A stretch of DNA of 64,000 nt from Rudanella sp031411995 (GCA_031411995.1 JANOCD010000133.1:1-64000), one strand, 5' to 3'; positions 34,963-42,930 are shown, numbered from the stretch's first letter. Numbers and translations: made by a program. The notes: generated from the letters alone by a model not told the origin.

Positions 34963-35057
34963 GGCAGAACAGTGGTTTGTTTTTGTGCTTTTGCCCCGAA
35001 ATCAGCAAGACACACGATACACGAAAGCCCGGTTCTGACCCCAGAGCCGGGCTTTTT
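34954..35057 (+). promoter_or_regulatory. Histidine attenuator (antiterminator and terminator)
   Basis: Three mutually exclusive pairings can be drawn. TGCCC (34954-34958) pairs with GGGCA (34962-34966), a protector hairpin at the leader stop codon. GGGCAGAAC (34962-34970) pairs with GTTCTGACCC (35032-35041) with one bulged A: the antiterminator. AAAGCCCGGTTCT (35024-35036) pairs with AGAGCCGGGCTTT (35043-35055), one G-U, followed by TTTTT ending at 35057: the terminator, ending seven bases before the hisH ATG. A ribosome stalled on the His codons would cover TGCCC, free GGGCAGAAC and favour the antiterminator. The pairings are seen; the regulation is inferred. Confidence 0.75.
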
Positions 35058-35064
35058 GATTCTT

Positions 35065-35670
35065 ATGCAAACAGTTATCATCAAATACAACGCCGGTAAT
35101 GTTCAGTCGGTTATGTATGCCCTCGACCGAATTGGGGCAAGCTATCGGCTGACCGACGATGAGGCCGAAATCCGGGCTGCCGACAACGTGATCTTCCCCG
35201 GTGTGGGCGAAGCCAGCACTGCAATGGCCTATCTCCGCGAACGCGGCCTTGATAAACTCATCCCGACCCTGAAACAACCCGTGTTGGGCACCTGCGTTGG
35301 GATGCAGTTGATGTGCCGCTATTCCGAAGAAAACGACACTACCTGCATGGGCATTTTCGACATTGACGTGCGCCGTTTTCCGCACCGCCGTGGAGACGGA
35401 ACGGATGGCCTGAAAGTGCCGCACACAGGCTGGAACAGCATTAGTCAGATGCGCGGGCCACTCACCGAGGGCCTGCCCGACAATGCCTACGTTTATTTCG
35501 TCCATAGCTATGCCGCCGATGTTTGCCCCGACACCACGGCAGTTTGCGACTACGTCCGGCCTTTCAGTGCGATGCTCCAGAAAGACAATTTTTATGCTGC
35601 CCAATTTCACGCCGAAATCAGCGGAAATGTGGGTCAGCGCGTATTAGAAAATTTCCTGAAATTACCCTAA
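35065..35670 (+). CDS. hisH: Imidazole glycerol phosphate synthase, glutaminase subunit
   Basis: A class I glutamine amidotransferase of 201 residues that feeds ammonia to HisF in histidine biosynthesis. Seen: IIKYNAGNVQSVMYALDRIG at the N-terminus, NVIFPGVGEAS (oxyanion strand), the nucleophile in VLGTCVGMQLMC, and late YFVHSYA and AAQFHAEISG with the catalytic His and Glu. The start at 35065 gives the family N-terminus and lies directly after the terminator U tract. Its stop overlaps the hisA start by one base. It is the first structural gene behind the His attenuator. Confidence 0.94.
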   Translation: MQTVIIKYNAGNVQSVMYALDRIGASYRLTDDEAEIRAADNVIFPGVGEASTAMAYLRERGLDKLIPTLKQPVLGTCVGMQLMCRYSEENDTTCMGIFDIDVRRFPHRRGDGTDGLKVPHTGWNSISQMRGPLTEGLPDNAYVYFVHSYAADVCPDTTAVCDYVRPFSAMLQKDNFYAAQFHAEISGNVGQRVLENFLKLP

Positions 35671-36389
35671 TGTACATCATTCCAGCCATTGACCTCATCG
35701 ACGGTAAGGCCGTTCGGCTTACCCAGGGCGACTACAAGCAGAAGACAGAATACAACGCCCGCCCGCTCGAAGTGGCCCAGCAATTTGAAGATGCGGGCCT
35801 CACCCGGCTTCACCTTGTTGATCTCGACGGGGCCAAAGAAAAGCGCGTCATCAACTGGAAAGTGCTCGAACTGATTGCCACAAAAACCAAACTCCACATC
35901 GACTTTGGCGGGGGCGTTCAGTCCGACGACGATTTGCGGATGGTGTTTGAGTGTGGAGCCAAACAGGTGACGGGGGGTAGCATCGCCGTGAAAAAGCCCG
36001 ATGTTTTTGAGCGGTGGCTGTCGCAATTTGGCCCCGAAGCAATTATTTTGGGGGCCGATGCTAAAAACGAAAAAATCGCTGTGAGCGGTTGGGAGGAAGG
36101 CACCGATGTTTGGGTGTATGATTTTGTGGAAAAGTGGGTGGATAAGGGGATAAACTACGTGATCAGCACCGACGTGGCCAAGGATGGTCTGTTGCAAGGC
36201 CCCTCATTCGATCTGTACCGGAATTTGCAGGATCAAGCTCCCAAGCTCAACATCATTGCCAGCGGGGGAGTCTCGAATAGGAGCGACATCGAAATGCTGG
36301 CCGATATGGGGCTTTTTGGCGTAATTGTGGGAAAAGCAATTTACGAAGGACGAGTGACATTAAAAGAATTGATAGCCCTGAATTCGTAG
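35670..36389 (+). CDS. hisA: ProFAR isomerase HisA
   Basis: A 239-residue half-barrel-duplicated TIM barrel that isomerises the ProFAR intermediate in histidine biosynthesis. The N-terminal MYIIPAIDLIDGKAVRLTQG has the catalytic Asp8 equivalent and substrate loop; HIDFGGGVQSDDDL is the first phosphate-binding loop, VISTDVAKDGLLQGP has the second catalytic Asp, and IASGGVSNRSDIEML is the second phosphate site. The start overlaps the hisH stop by one base (TAATG). Seventy bases separate it from the next gene, an unrelated secreted protein inserted before hisF. Confidence 0.94.
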   Translation: MYIIPAIDLIDGKAVRLTQGDYKQKTEYNARPLEVAQQFEDAGLTRLHLVDLDGAKEKRVINWKVLELIATKTKLHIDFGGGVQSDDDLRMVFECGAKQVTGGSIAVKKPDVFERWLSQFGPEAIILGADAKNEKIAVSGWEEGTDVWVYDFVEKWVDKGINYVISTDVAKDGLLQGPSFDLYRNLQDQAPKLNIIASGGVSNRSDIEMLADMGLFGVIVGKAIYEGRVTLKELIALNS

Positions 36390-36458
36390 AGATACAATCT
36401 TTCTCCGAAAATTCATTCAACTGAAAACGACCCTGCCGGCTACTAATTGATTGTTGTT

Positions 36459-37169
36459 ATGAACCGATATCTCTTCATCGCGTGCTTGTGTTTTATGGGC
36501 TGGGTTGGGCGCGGTCAGGTTGCCAGAACTGATTCAATGGAAAATCAGGCGTTCTCGAAATTAGCCACGCAGATGCACATAAAAGCCCCCCGGTTGAAAG
36601 CGGGTGAATATCAGGTCAGGTTGTGGGTAAAGGTTTCGATAGCTTATGGCACCGCCCAGAAGTTGTTTTTACTGGATAAAAAACAGAACAGATTTTTAGT
36701 TTCCGAGTACCTGATCTGTTGGAACGAACATGCTTATCGAAAAACGAAACAAATTAAGAACAGAGCGGAAAGAGACACGGCATTATGGCAAAAGCTGCTT
36801 GCTGATGATCTGCTGACGCTCCCCAGTCAAGCGACCTTGCACGATCAGATTTCCCCTAAACCACGTCCGCCCGTTCCCCTTACGGCGGGTACCGTAAATG
36901 CTGATGGCGAATTTGTAGTTAAAGCACGGCGTACTGAATCGAGGGGTGTTATGATATCAGACGGCACTACGTACCGATTTGAAGTATTTAGCCAAAACTC
37001 AAGGCGTACATACAGTTATCATTCGCCCGGAATTTATGCCCGAGCAAGGCCAAAGATCATTGAACTGCAAAAAGCGACTTCGCTGTTAAAACAGGTTTAT
37101 GCACTCTTTGGAGAGGAACCGGACGTGTTTCTGGGACGCCGTAAATACAAAAACTTTATTTTGTCATGA
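36459..37169 (+). CDS. Secreted protein of unknown function inside the his cluster
   Basis: A protein of about 236 residues with a signal peptide (MNRYLFIACLCFMGWVGRGQ). I do not recognise the mature domain. It is basic, has a central helix-like stretch around TKQIKNRAERDTALWQKLLA, a proline-rich segment (SPKPRPPVPL), and a beta-rich half with YRFEVFSQNSRRTYSYHSPG. The ATG at 36459 is preferred over a TTG twelve bases upstream. Its stop overlaps the GNAT gene by four bases (ATGA), so it is translationally coupled to it. There is no evident link to histidine synthesis; it may be an insertion between hisA and hisF. Confidence 0.62.
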   Translation: MNRYLFIACLCFMGWVGRGQVARTDSMENQAFSKLATQMHIKAPRLKAGEYQVRLWVKVSIAYGTAQKLFLLDKKQNRFLVSEYLICWNEHAYRKTKQIKNRAERDTALWQKLLADDLLTLPSQATLHDQISPKPRPPVPLTAGTVNADGEFVVKARRTESRGVMISDGTTYRFEVFSQNSRRTYSYHSPGIYARARPKIIELQKATSLLKQVYALFGEEPDVFLGRRKYKNFILS

Positions 37170-37591
37170 CCAACCCCTACACCATCAGCACTGACAAAAC
37201 CAGGCTCGACCTGATTATGATTCACCAGTTCCTGAGTCAGGAAGCCTATTGGTCACCAAATATTCCGCTAGAATTAGTGCAAAAAGCCATTGATAACTCC
37301 CTGTGTTTCGGTATATATGCTGATAACCAGCAGGTTGGATTTGCTCGCGTCATTAGCGACTATGCCACCTTTGGGTATCTGTCCGATGTATTTGTGTTGC
37401 CCGAACACCGTGGAAAGGGGCTTTCTAAGGAGTTAATGACCTACATCATGGCGTATCCAACCTTGCAGGGTTTGCGCCGGTGGATGCTTATTACCAGAGA
37501 TGCCCACGGCTTGTATAGTCAATTTGGGTTTCAGCCAACCACCGAGAACCCTGAAAATACCATGTTTATCAAGCCGTTCACAACGTACTGA
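37166..37591 (+). CDS. GNAT family N-acetyltransferase
   Basis: A 141-residue acetyltransferase. The acetyl-CoA motif is visible as YLSDVFVLPEHRGKGLSKELM (motif A with RGKGL), followed by a helix and LRRWMLITRDAHGLYSQFGF (motif B with the usual tyrosine and GF). These enzymes transfer acetyl groups to amines of small molecules or proteins. It is coupled to the preceding secreted-protein gene by a four-base overlap and ends two bases before hisF, so it is within the his transcript. The substrate is unknown. Confidence 0.86.
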   Translation: MTNPYTISTDKTRLDLIMIHQFLSQEAYWSPNIPLELVQKAIDNSLCFGIYADNQQVGFARVISDYATFGYLSDVFVLPEHRGKGLSKELMTYIMAYPTLQGLRRWMLITRDAHGLYSQFGFQPTTENPENTMFIKPFTTY

Positions 37592-37593
37592 CC

Positions 37594-38352
37594 ATGCTCA
37601 CTAAACGCATCATTCCCTGTCTCGATATCAAAGACGGGCGCACCGTGAAAGGCACCAACTTCGTGAACCTCCGCGATGCGGGCGACCCCGTCGAACTGGG
37701 AGCCATTTATGCCCGGCAAGGTGCCGACGAACTTGTCTTTCTGGATATTACGGCCACCGTCGATGAGCGCAAAACCCTGATCGAACTGGTGCGAAAGGTG
37801 GCCCACGCAGTCAATATTCCATTTACGGTCGGGGGCGGCATCTCGTCCATCGCCGATGTCTCGGCCCTGCTCAACGCCGGTGCCGACAAGGTCTCCATCA
37901 ACTCCTCTGCCGTTCGCAACCCCGCACTAATCGACCAACTCGCCTTAGAATTTGGCTCTCAGTGCATTGTGGTGGCCATTGACACGCGGAAAATGAATGA
38001 AGATATCGTCCACACCCACGGGGGCCGCAAACCCACTGAACTCCGTACATTGGAATGGGCCAAAGAAGTCGAAAACCGGGGGGCAGGCGAAATTCTGCTG
38101 ACTTCGATGGACACCGATGGCACCAAAGCGGGCTTCGCGCTTGAACTGACAGCGGCTGTGTCGGGGGCGGCCAACATTCCGGTGATTGCGTCGGGCGGGG
38201 CCGGAACAATGGATCATTTTGTGGATGTTTTCACCACCGGCAGAGCCGACGCGGGCCTTGCCGCCAGCATTTTCCACTTCAAAGAAATCGACATCCCCGA
38301 CCTGAAACACTACCTTGCCCGCAAGGGGATTTCCATGCGACTGACAGATTAG
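37594..38352 (+). CDS. hisF: Imidazole glycerol phosphate synthase, cyclase subunit
   Basis: A 252-residue TIM barrel that forms imidazole glycerol phosphate and AICAR from PRFAR using ammonia from HisH. The N-terminus MLTKRIIPCLDIKDGRTVKG carries the catalytic Asp11 equivalent, FTVGGGISSIADV the first phosphate site, LLTSMDTDGTKAGF the second catalytic Asp, and VIASGGAGTMDHF the second phosphate site. It lies two bases after the GNAT gene. Length is normal. Confidence 0.95.
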   Translation: MLTKRIIPCLDIKDGRTVKGTNFVNLRDAGDPVELGAIYARQGADELVFLDITATVDERKTLIELVRKVAHAVNIPFTVGGGISSIADVSALLNAGADKVSINSSAVRNPALIDQLALEFGSQCIVVAIDTRKMNEDIVHTHGGRKPTELRTLEWAKEVENRGAGEILLTSMDTDGTKAGFALELTAAVSGAANIPVIASGGAGTMDHFVDVFTTGRADAGLAASIFHFKEIDIPDLKHYLARKGISMRLTD

Positions 38353-38376
38353 GCATACTCATACAGAACAGACATA

Positions 38377-38979
38377 ATGACCATTAATTTCGATAAATCC
38401 CCCGACGGGTTAATTCCCGTTGTTATTCAGGACGACCAAACCGGTAAGGTGCTGATGCTGGGCTATATGAACCAAGAAGCCTACCAGAAAACCGAGGCCG
38501 AAGGCGTGGTGACGTTCTTTAGCCGGAGCAAACAACGGCTCTGGACAAAGGGCGAAACGTCCAACAATTTCCTGCAAGTTCGTCAGATGCTCGTTGACTG
38601 CGACGCCGACACGTTACTCATCAAAGCCAGTCCCGCCGGGCCAACCTGCCATACTGGGGCCGACACCTGTTTCGAAGAAGTGAACCGGGGAAAAGGCCAG
38701 TTTCTGAACTATCTACAGGCCATTATCCACGACCGGAAAGTGAACCCTTCCGACGCTTCCTACACAACTTCCTTGTTCAACAAGGGCATAAACAAGATTG
38801 CCCAGAAAGTGGGCGAGGAAGCCGTTGAACTCGTGATTGAAGCAAAAGACACCAACGACGACCTCTTTCGGGGCGAAGCTGCCGATTTGCTATTCCACTT
38901 TTTGGTGCTTTTAGAGCAAAAAAATATGGATTTAGACGACATAATTGCCATTTTGCAAACTCGCCACGCCGGGAAATAG
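38377..38979 (+). CDS. hisIE: Bifunctional phosphoribosyl-AMP cyclohydrolase/phosphoribosyl-ATP pyrophosphatase
   Basis: A 200-residue fusion catalysing steps two and three of histidine biosynthesis. The HisI domain (about 1-105) has MLGYMNQEAYQKTEAEG, FFSRSKQRLWTKGETS, and the zinc ligands in LVDCDADTLL and PTCHTGADTCF. The HisE domain (about 110-200) has SYTTSLFNKGINKIAQKVGE and EAVELVIEAKD with ELLFHFLVLL-like packing. It is the last his gene in the window; hisG, hisD, hisC and hisB are not here. Confidence 0.94.
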   Translation: MTINFDKSPDGLIPVVIQDDQTGKVLMLGYMNQEAYQKTEAEGVVTFFSRSKQRLWTKGETSNNFLQVRQMLVDCDADTLLIKASPAGPTCHTGADTCFEEVNRGKGQFLNYLQAIIHDRKVNPSDASYTTSLFNKGINKIAQKVGEEAVELVIEAKDTNDDLFRGEAADLLFHFLVLLEQKNMDLDDIIAILQTRHAGK

Positions 38980-39051
38980 GTTTCGGTTTTCAAGTCTGGT
39001 ATTTCAGTTGTTACTTTCCCGTGTGTTGTACAATTAAACTCCAAACTGAAA

Positions 39052-39387
39052 ATGGGAATTATCGTTCGTATTCTGATTAGTGCTGTGGCAGTCTATATCG
39101 CCAGCCGGTTTATCCCCGGCATTCGAGTTTCTGGCTTCGAGTCGGCCCTGATCGTGGCCATTGTGCTGGGTCTGCTCAACGCTTTTGTAAAACCAATCCT
39201 GGTTATCCTGACCATCCCAATCACTATTGTAACCTTAGGATTATTCCTGCTGGTTATCAATGTGATTATGGTTTATCTGGCAGCTTACCTCGTGAGTGGC
39301 TTCTCGGTGAGCAACTTCGTGGCTGCTTTACTATTCAGTTTTGTGGTGTCTATTGTCACGTGGATTATCGACTCAATTGTGAGTTAA
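39052..39387 (+). CDS. Small four-helix membrane protein (phage holin family IV-like)
   Basis: A 111-residue membrane protein with four hydrophobic segments, matching the family annotated as mycobacterial four-TMS phage holin superfamily IV, also common as a chromosomal gene outside prophages. Typical motifs are YIASRFIPGIRVSGF and LLNAFVKPILVILTIPITI. Function in chromosomes is unknown. No phage genes surround it. It is 72 bases after hisIE and 22 bases before the amine oxidase. Confidence 0.8.
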   Translation: MGIIVRILISAVAVYIASRFIPGIRVSGFESALIVAIVLGLLNAFVKPILVILTIPITIVTLGLFLLVINVIMVYLAAYLVSGFSVSNFVAALLFSFVVSIVTWIIDSIVS

Positions 39388-39409
39388 CGAGTAGCTTATC
39401 CTAAACCGA

Positions 39410-40774
39410 ATGACCACCGTAACAACTTCTTCTCACCACGACGTAATCATCGTGGGTGCGGGCTATGCTGGCCTCACGGCCGCCCGTAACCTGCAACGAG
39501 CGGGCAAATCAGTGGTGGTTCTCGAAGCCAGAGACCGTGTTGGGGGCCGTGTCTGGACTCGCCATTTCGACGATGGGTCGTATGCAGATGTGGGTGGTGC
39601 ATGGGTTGGGCCAACGCAGGATCGTATCTATGCGCTGGCAAAGGAATACGGCGTTGAGACTTTCAAAACCTATGACACCGGCAAAAGCACCCAGTTTTTT
39701 CGGGGGAAGGTGAAACGCTATAAGGGCCTCATTCCGCCCCTCTCAATTCTGTCGTTGTTGAGCCTTGATCGGGCGATTAAAAAGCTCAATAAACTGTCCA
39801 AAAGCATTGATCTGGCGCAACCCTGGCTGTCACAGAACGCCTATTTGTATGACTCGATGACCTTGGAAGTCTGGATGGAACAGCACATGGGTTACGACAC
39901 GGCCCGGCAGTTTTTCAAGATTGCTGCCGAAGCTATTTGGGCCGCAGACCCCGCTGATATTTCGCTGCTTCATGCTCTGTTCTACATCAAATCGGGGAGT
40001 GGCCTGGAATCGCTGATGAACGTGAAAAACGGAGCGCAGGAGGAACGTTTCGTGGGGGGAGCGCAATCGGTAGCCAACAAAATAGCGGCTGAACTTGAGG
40101 GAGTTATTCAACTAAACAGCCCCGTCCGACGCATCGAACAATCGGGTGATAAAGTGGTAGCGGTAGGGGATAACTACAGACTCGCCGCCGACCAAGTTAT
40201 AGTAGCGATCCCGCCCATTTTGGCTTCCGAAATTACTTTTTCGCCCGCGCTGCCCCTGCAACGAGCCTCATTGCAAAAAAGCATTACAATGGGGGCCGTC
40301 TGGAAATGTTACGCTTTTTACGACCGACCCTTCTGGCGCGACCAAAATCTCAACGGCCTGGCTGCCACTCCCAATGGTCACGTAACTGTCACGTTTGACA
40401 ATTCCCCTAAAGACGGGAGTCGGGGTATTCTGATGGGGTTTGTACTGGGAAATCAGGCGCGGGCTTTCTCGGAACTGAGTGAAGACGAACGGAAACAATC
40501 TGCTATACAGTCGTTTACGACGTTTTTTGGACCACAAGCCGCCCAGCCACAACGCTATTTAGACCACAGTTTTTTAAACGAAGAATGGAGCCGGGGATGC
40601 TACGCGGGCCTGTTTGAGCCGGGCATCTGGACTACTTTGGGAGCCGCCCTCCGCGAACCCGTAGGCCGCATCCATTGGGCTGGCACCGAAACATCCGACA
40701 TCTGGAACGGCTATATCGACGGAGCCGTTCGGTCAGGGGAGCGGGTAGCGCGGGAGGTGCTATCAATTCAATGA
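39410..40774 (+). CDS. Flavin monoamine oxidase family protein
   Basis: A 454-residue FAD enzyme. The dinucleotide motif VIIVGAGYAGLTAARNLQ, the GG doublet ARDRVGGRVWTR, and the C-terminal FAD segment IHWAGTETSDIWNGYIDGA are diagnostic. Unlike the amine oxidase at 61985, it has no Tat or Sec signal, so it is cytoplasmic. It would oxidise a primary or secondary amine; the substrate is unknown. Its 3' end overlaps the convergent isomerase-like gene by 12 bases. Confidence 0.85.
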   Translation: MTTVTTSSHHDVIIVGAGYAGLTAARNLQRAGKSVVVLEARDRVGGRVWTRHFDDGSYADVGGAWVGPTQDRIYALAKEYGVETFKTYDTGKSTQFFRGKVKRYKGLIPPLSILSLLSLDRAIKKLNKLSKSIDLAQPWLSQNAYLYDSMTLEVWMEQHMGYDTARQFFKIAAEAIWAADPADISLLHALFYIKSGSGLESLMNVKNGAQEERFVGGAQSVANKIAAELEGVIQLNSPVRRIEQSGDKVVAVGDNYRLAADQVIVAIPPILASEITFSPALPLQRASLQKSITMGAVWKCYAFYDRPFWRDQNLNGLAATPNGHVTVTFDNSPKDGSRGILMGFVLGNQARAFSELSEDERKQSAIQSFTTFFGPQAAQPQRYLDHSFLNEEWSRGCYAGLFEPGIWTTLGAALREPVGRIHWAGTETSDIWNGYIDGAVRSGERVAREVLSIQ

Positions 40775-41059
40775 AAACAACGGAATTCGGGCGGCCACCA
40801 TGTTATGAAACATCAGTTCGTTGATGCTGGGTCGCATATACTTTATCAGTGGAAAATCCGCAATAACTTCCATCACTTCCAGTTCCGATTCTACTTTCAG
40901 AATACACCATAGCTTCTGACGGTCGGCCGAGAGCGAATACGACAGAATTTTGCCATTCTCCATCAACTCATTCACCTTCAGCCGCTGGGCGGGTATTTTT
41001 TGCATGAACTCCTGGTTCATTTCTACCGGAAGGTCAAATTCAACCATGAATTGGCTCAT
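40763..41059 (-). CDS. Muconolactone isomerase-like small protein
   Basis: A 98-residue protein with the dimeric ferredoxin-like fold suggested by MSQFMVEFDLPVEMNQEF and the alternation of strands and helices. It resembles muconolactone delta-isomerase and related small proteins, but no complete beta-ketoadipate pathway is present here. Whether it is catalytic is uncertain. It lies 14 bases upstream of the stop-proximal hydrolase gene's 3' end only in the sense of tail-to-head order on the minus strand: the hydrolase precedes it in transcription. Confidence 0.65.
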   Translation of the reverse strand: MSQFMVEFDLPVEMNQEFMQKIPAQRLKVNELMENGKILSYSLSADRQKLWCILKVESELEVMEVIADFPLIKYMRPSINELMFHNMVAARIPLFSLN

Positions 41060-41072
41060 AAAAAAAACAGTC

Positions 41073-41705
41073 TTATCGCAAGCCGATCAGCGAGTTAACC
41101 ATTTGTAACTCATCCTCGTTGATCGAATGCGGAAAATTGGGGTACAATGTAGCCGTTACGGTGGCCCCCATCCGGCTCAGAACGGCTTCGGTTTCGAAAA
41201 CCCTTCCTTCCGGAATGTGAGGGTCCACATCGCTACAGCCTAAAAACACAGGCGTGCCGTTGAGCGTTCCCTCATAATCCCGTGGCGTATTGGGCGGGCC
41301 AATCAAGCCCCCGCTCAGGCCAAAAACACCCCCGTAGGTCTGCGGATTTCGGGCCACAAACTCGAGCATCAGGCACGCCCCCTGCGAAAACCCAAGCCAA
41401 TAAATTTGGTTCGCGTTCAGGTTGAAATCTGCCTGCAACCGCGCCCGAAGCATCGTCAGCACCGTCAGAGCCGACGACAGATGTGGCTCGTTGCGCTCCA
41501 TCGGTTCCAGAAACGAATACGGATACCAGGTATTGTTGGTTGCTTTGGGAGCCACAAACGCAAACTCGTCGCGCTGCTCGATGTGCTGACTCAGCGACAG
41601 AATATCCCGCGCCGACCCACCCCGGCCATGCACCATCACCATTACTTTAGTAGCTTCCTCCAGTGGCACTCCGGCTGTGATCAGGTTGTTTGGGTTATGA
41701 ATCAT
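41073..41705 (-). CDS. MhqD-like phospholipase/carboxylesterase
   Basis: An alpha/beta hydrolase of 210 residues similar to the carboxylesterase/phospholipase family that includes Bacillus MhqD. The oxyanion motif is VMVHGRGGSARD, the nucleophile elbow is LGFSQGACLMLEF, the acid is in GCSDVDPHIP, and the His is in NFPHSINEDE. The ATG at 41705 gives the family N-terminus. It follows the ring-cleaving dioxygenase gene by 57 bases on the minus strand. The same two families are co-regulated in the Bacillus quinone-resistance regulon, which suggests a role in quinone or aromatic detoxification. Confidence 0.8.
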   Translation of the reverse strand: MIHNPNNLITAGVPLEEATKVMVMVHGRGGSARDILSLSQHIEQRDEFAFVAPKATNNTWYPYSFLEPMERNEPHLSSALTVLTMLRARLQADFNLNANQIYWLGFSQGACLMLEFVARNPQTYGGVFGLSGGLIGPPNTPRDYEGTLNGTPVFLGCSDVDPHIPEGRVFETEAVLSRMGATVTATLYPNFPHSINEDELQMVNSLIGLR

Positions 41706-41762
41706 GATTTTAGGATTTTGGATGCTCGTATATGGACGCTGGATTTTGCGCCCACTATCCAA

Positions 41763-42695
41763 CTACGTCAATACAGGCAAACCGGCTTCAATTTGTGCCC
41801 GACGGGGTTCATACCATTCGGGTAATTTCAAGGCCTGTCCCAGCGTTTCAACTGGCTCATCAACCGAAAACCCCGGCGGGTTTGTGGCAATCTCGAACAG
41901 TATTCCACCCGGTTCGCGGTAATAAATGCTCTTGAAATACTGCCGATCCAGAATTTCGGTAGGCATGTAGCCGTCCTCAATCAGTTTTTCGCGGATCGTT
42001 AACTGTGTATCGTGATTGTCGGTCGAAAAAGCCACGTGATGCACTGAGCCGGCACCCTGATGTCCGCGCAACTCACCCGGCGAATGCTGCACATCTACAA
42101 AATTGCCGGGTACGGCATTAACAGCAGCGAATCGGAACCGTCCGGCTTCTTCGGCAATCAGGGTATGCTCCATACTCTGGGTGAGCAACTTAATGGTCGC
42201 ATCGGGGTTGGCTTCGTTTAGGGTGACGGTGTGAAAACCGCGAATCGCAAACTCCGCTGAAACTGGCCCATTTGTCCAACCCGTTCGGCCGTCTTCATCA
42301 GTGGCAATTAGTTCAACGCCCATCCCGTCGAAGTCATCAAAGCGCACATAAGTCTCATTAAATCGTTTGTAGGGACCTGCAAAGGCAATGTGGTTGTCGT
42401 TGAGCCGATCGATCCAGAAACTGAGTGAGGCCGTTGGAATTGAAAAAGCGGTATAAGTCAACTGCCCGGTTCCCTTGCGTCCACGCGGAATTTTGCCGTG
42501 TGGGAACGATGTCATAATGGTTCCTGGCGAGCCGGTTTCGTCGCCATAGTAGAGGTGATACACGTTCGGTGCATCAAAGTTGATCGTTTTTTTGACCATT
42601 CGCAGGCCAAGAATATCCGTGTAAAAATCGACGTTGCGCTGGGCATCGCCCGCGATGGCTGTAATGTGGTGGAGTCCGTTTATGAGCGTTTGCAT
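41763..42695 (-). CDS. Ring-cleaving dioxygenase, MhqO-like (VOC superfamily)
   Basis: A 310-residue two-domain vicinal oxygen chelate protein. The first domain begins GLHHITAIAGDAQRNVDFY with a metal His; the second begins AIRGFHTVTLNE; SVHHVAFSTDNHD holds another metal His, and REPGGILFEIATNPPGF holds the metal Glu. It matches the MhqO/PcpA-like dioxygenase group acting on hydroquinones. Upstream lie palindromic half-sites (42729-42748) that may be an operator. No regulator gene is adjacent. Confidence 0.85.
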   Translation of the reverse strand: MQTLINGLHHITAIAGDAQRNVDFYTDILGLRMVKKTINFDAPNVYHLYYGDETGSPGTIMTSFPHGKIPRGRKGTGQLTYTAFSIPTASLSFWIDRLNDNHIAFAGPYKRFNETYVRFDDFDGMGVELIATDEDGRTGWTNGPVSAEFAIRGFHTVTLNEANPDATIKLLTQSMEHTLIAEEAGRFRFAAVNAVPGNFVDVQHSPGELRGHQGAGSVHHVAFSTDNHDTQLTIREKLIEDGYMPTEILDRQYFKSIYYREPGGILFEIATNPPGFSVDEPVETLGQALKLPEWYEPRRAQIEAGLPVLT

Positions 42696-42728
42696 GGCCG
42701 TTAAACTGTTAAAAGTAAGCGATGTTTT

Positions 42729-42748
42729 TTAAATGTATCGACATTTAA
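42729..42748. promoter_or_regulatory. Candidate palindromic operator upstream of the mhqO-like gene
   Basis: TTAAATGT (42729-42736) and ACATTTAA (42741-42748) are perfect inverted arms around four bases. A second overlapping site, AATGT-TAAT-ACATT, follows at 42747-42760, with another ACATTTAA at 42756-42763. Repeated half-sites like this suit a MarR-type dimeric repressor; the regulator is not identified. It lies 34 bases above the dioxygenase start. Confidence 0.5.
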
Positions 42749-42793
42749 TGTTAATACATTTAAATTTAATGAATAGTTCAAATTGATTTCTTT

Positions 42794-42801
42794 TACCTTT
42801 G
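42794..42801 (+). promoter_or_regulatory. Promoter -7 element of the TPP riboswitch transcript
   Basis: TACCTTTG matches TAnnTTTG exactly. The predicted start, about 42806-42809, is immediately upstream of the riboswitch aptamer, which is the expected architecture. Confidence 0.6.
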
Positions 42802-42811
42802 TGTCGCTAAT

Positions 42812-42895
42812 CTTACCAGGGGTGCCCTATAACAACGGGCTGAGATTATACCCATTGAACCTGTACACGGATAATGCCGCAGCAGGGAACCAAAG
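42812..42895 (+). ncRNA. TPP (THI-element) riboswitch
   Basis: The conserved blocks of the thiamine pyrophosphate aptamer are all visible: AGGGGTGCCC (42818-42827), GGGCTGAGATTATACCC (42837-42853), GAACCTG (42857-42863), and GGATAATGCCGCAGCAGGGAA (within 42869-42889, CTGAGA and GGATAATGCC being diagnostic). It lies between the promoter element and the TonB receptor gene. Binding of TPP should repress the receptor when thiamine is plentiful. Confidence 0.93.
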
Positions 42896-42930
42896 CAACG
42901 CACGGGTGTGTCGTTGCCGCAATTTTATCA
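42895..42930 (+). terminator. Candidate expression-platform hairpin of the TPP riboswitch
   Basis: GCAACG (42895-42900) and CGTTGC (42912-42917) form a hairpin right after the aptamer, followed by the T-rich run AATTTTATCATATTTTT. It could be the intrinsic terminator stabilised in the TPP-bound state. A second hairpin, AGGTAA with TTACCT (42951-42970), lies nearer the start codon and could instead control translation. Confidence 0.45.

Noticed and set aside
35002..35610. Minus-strand open frame of 202 codons antisense to hisH and hisA
   Set aside because: It is opposite hisH with all amidotransferase motifs intact, and would also read through the attenuator.
39052..39387. Prophage remnant suggested by a holin-like gene
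   Set aside because: No phage structural, integrase or lysis partner is nearby; this family is common as a chromosomal gene.
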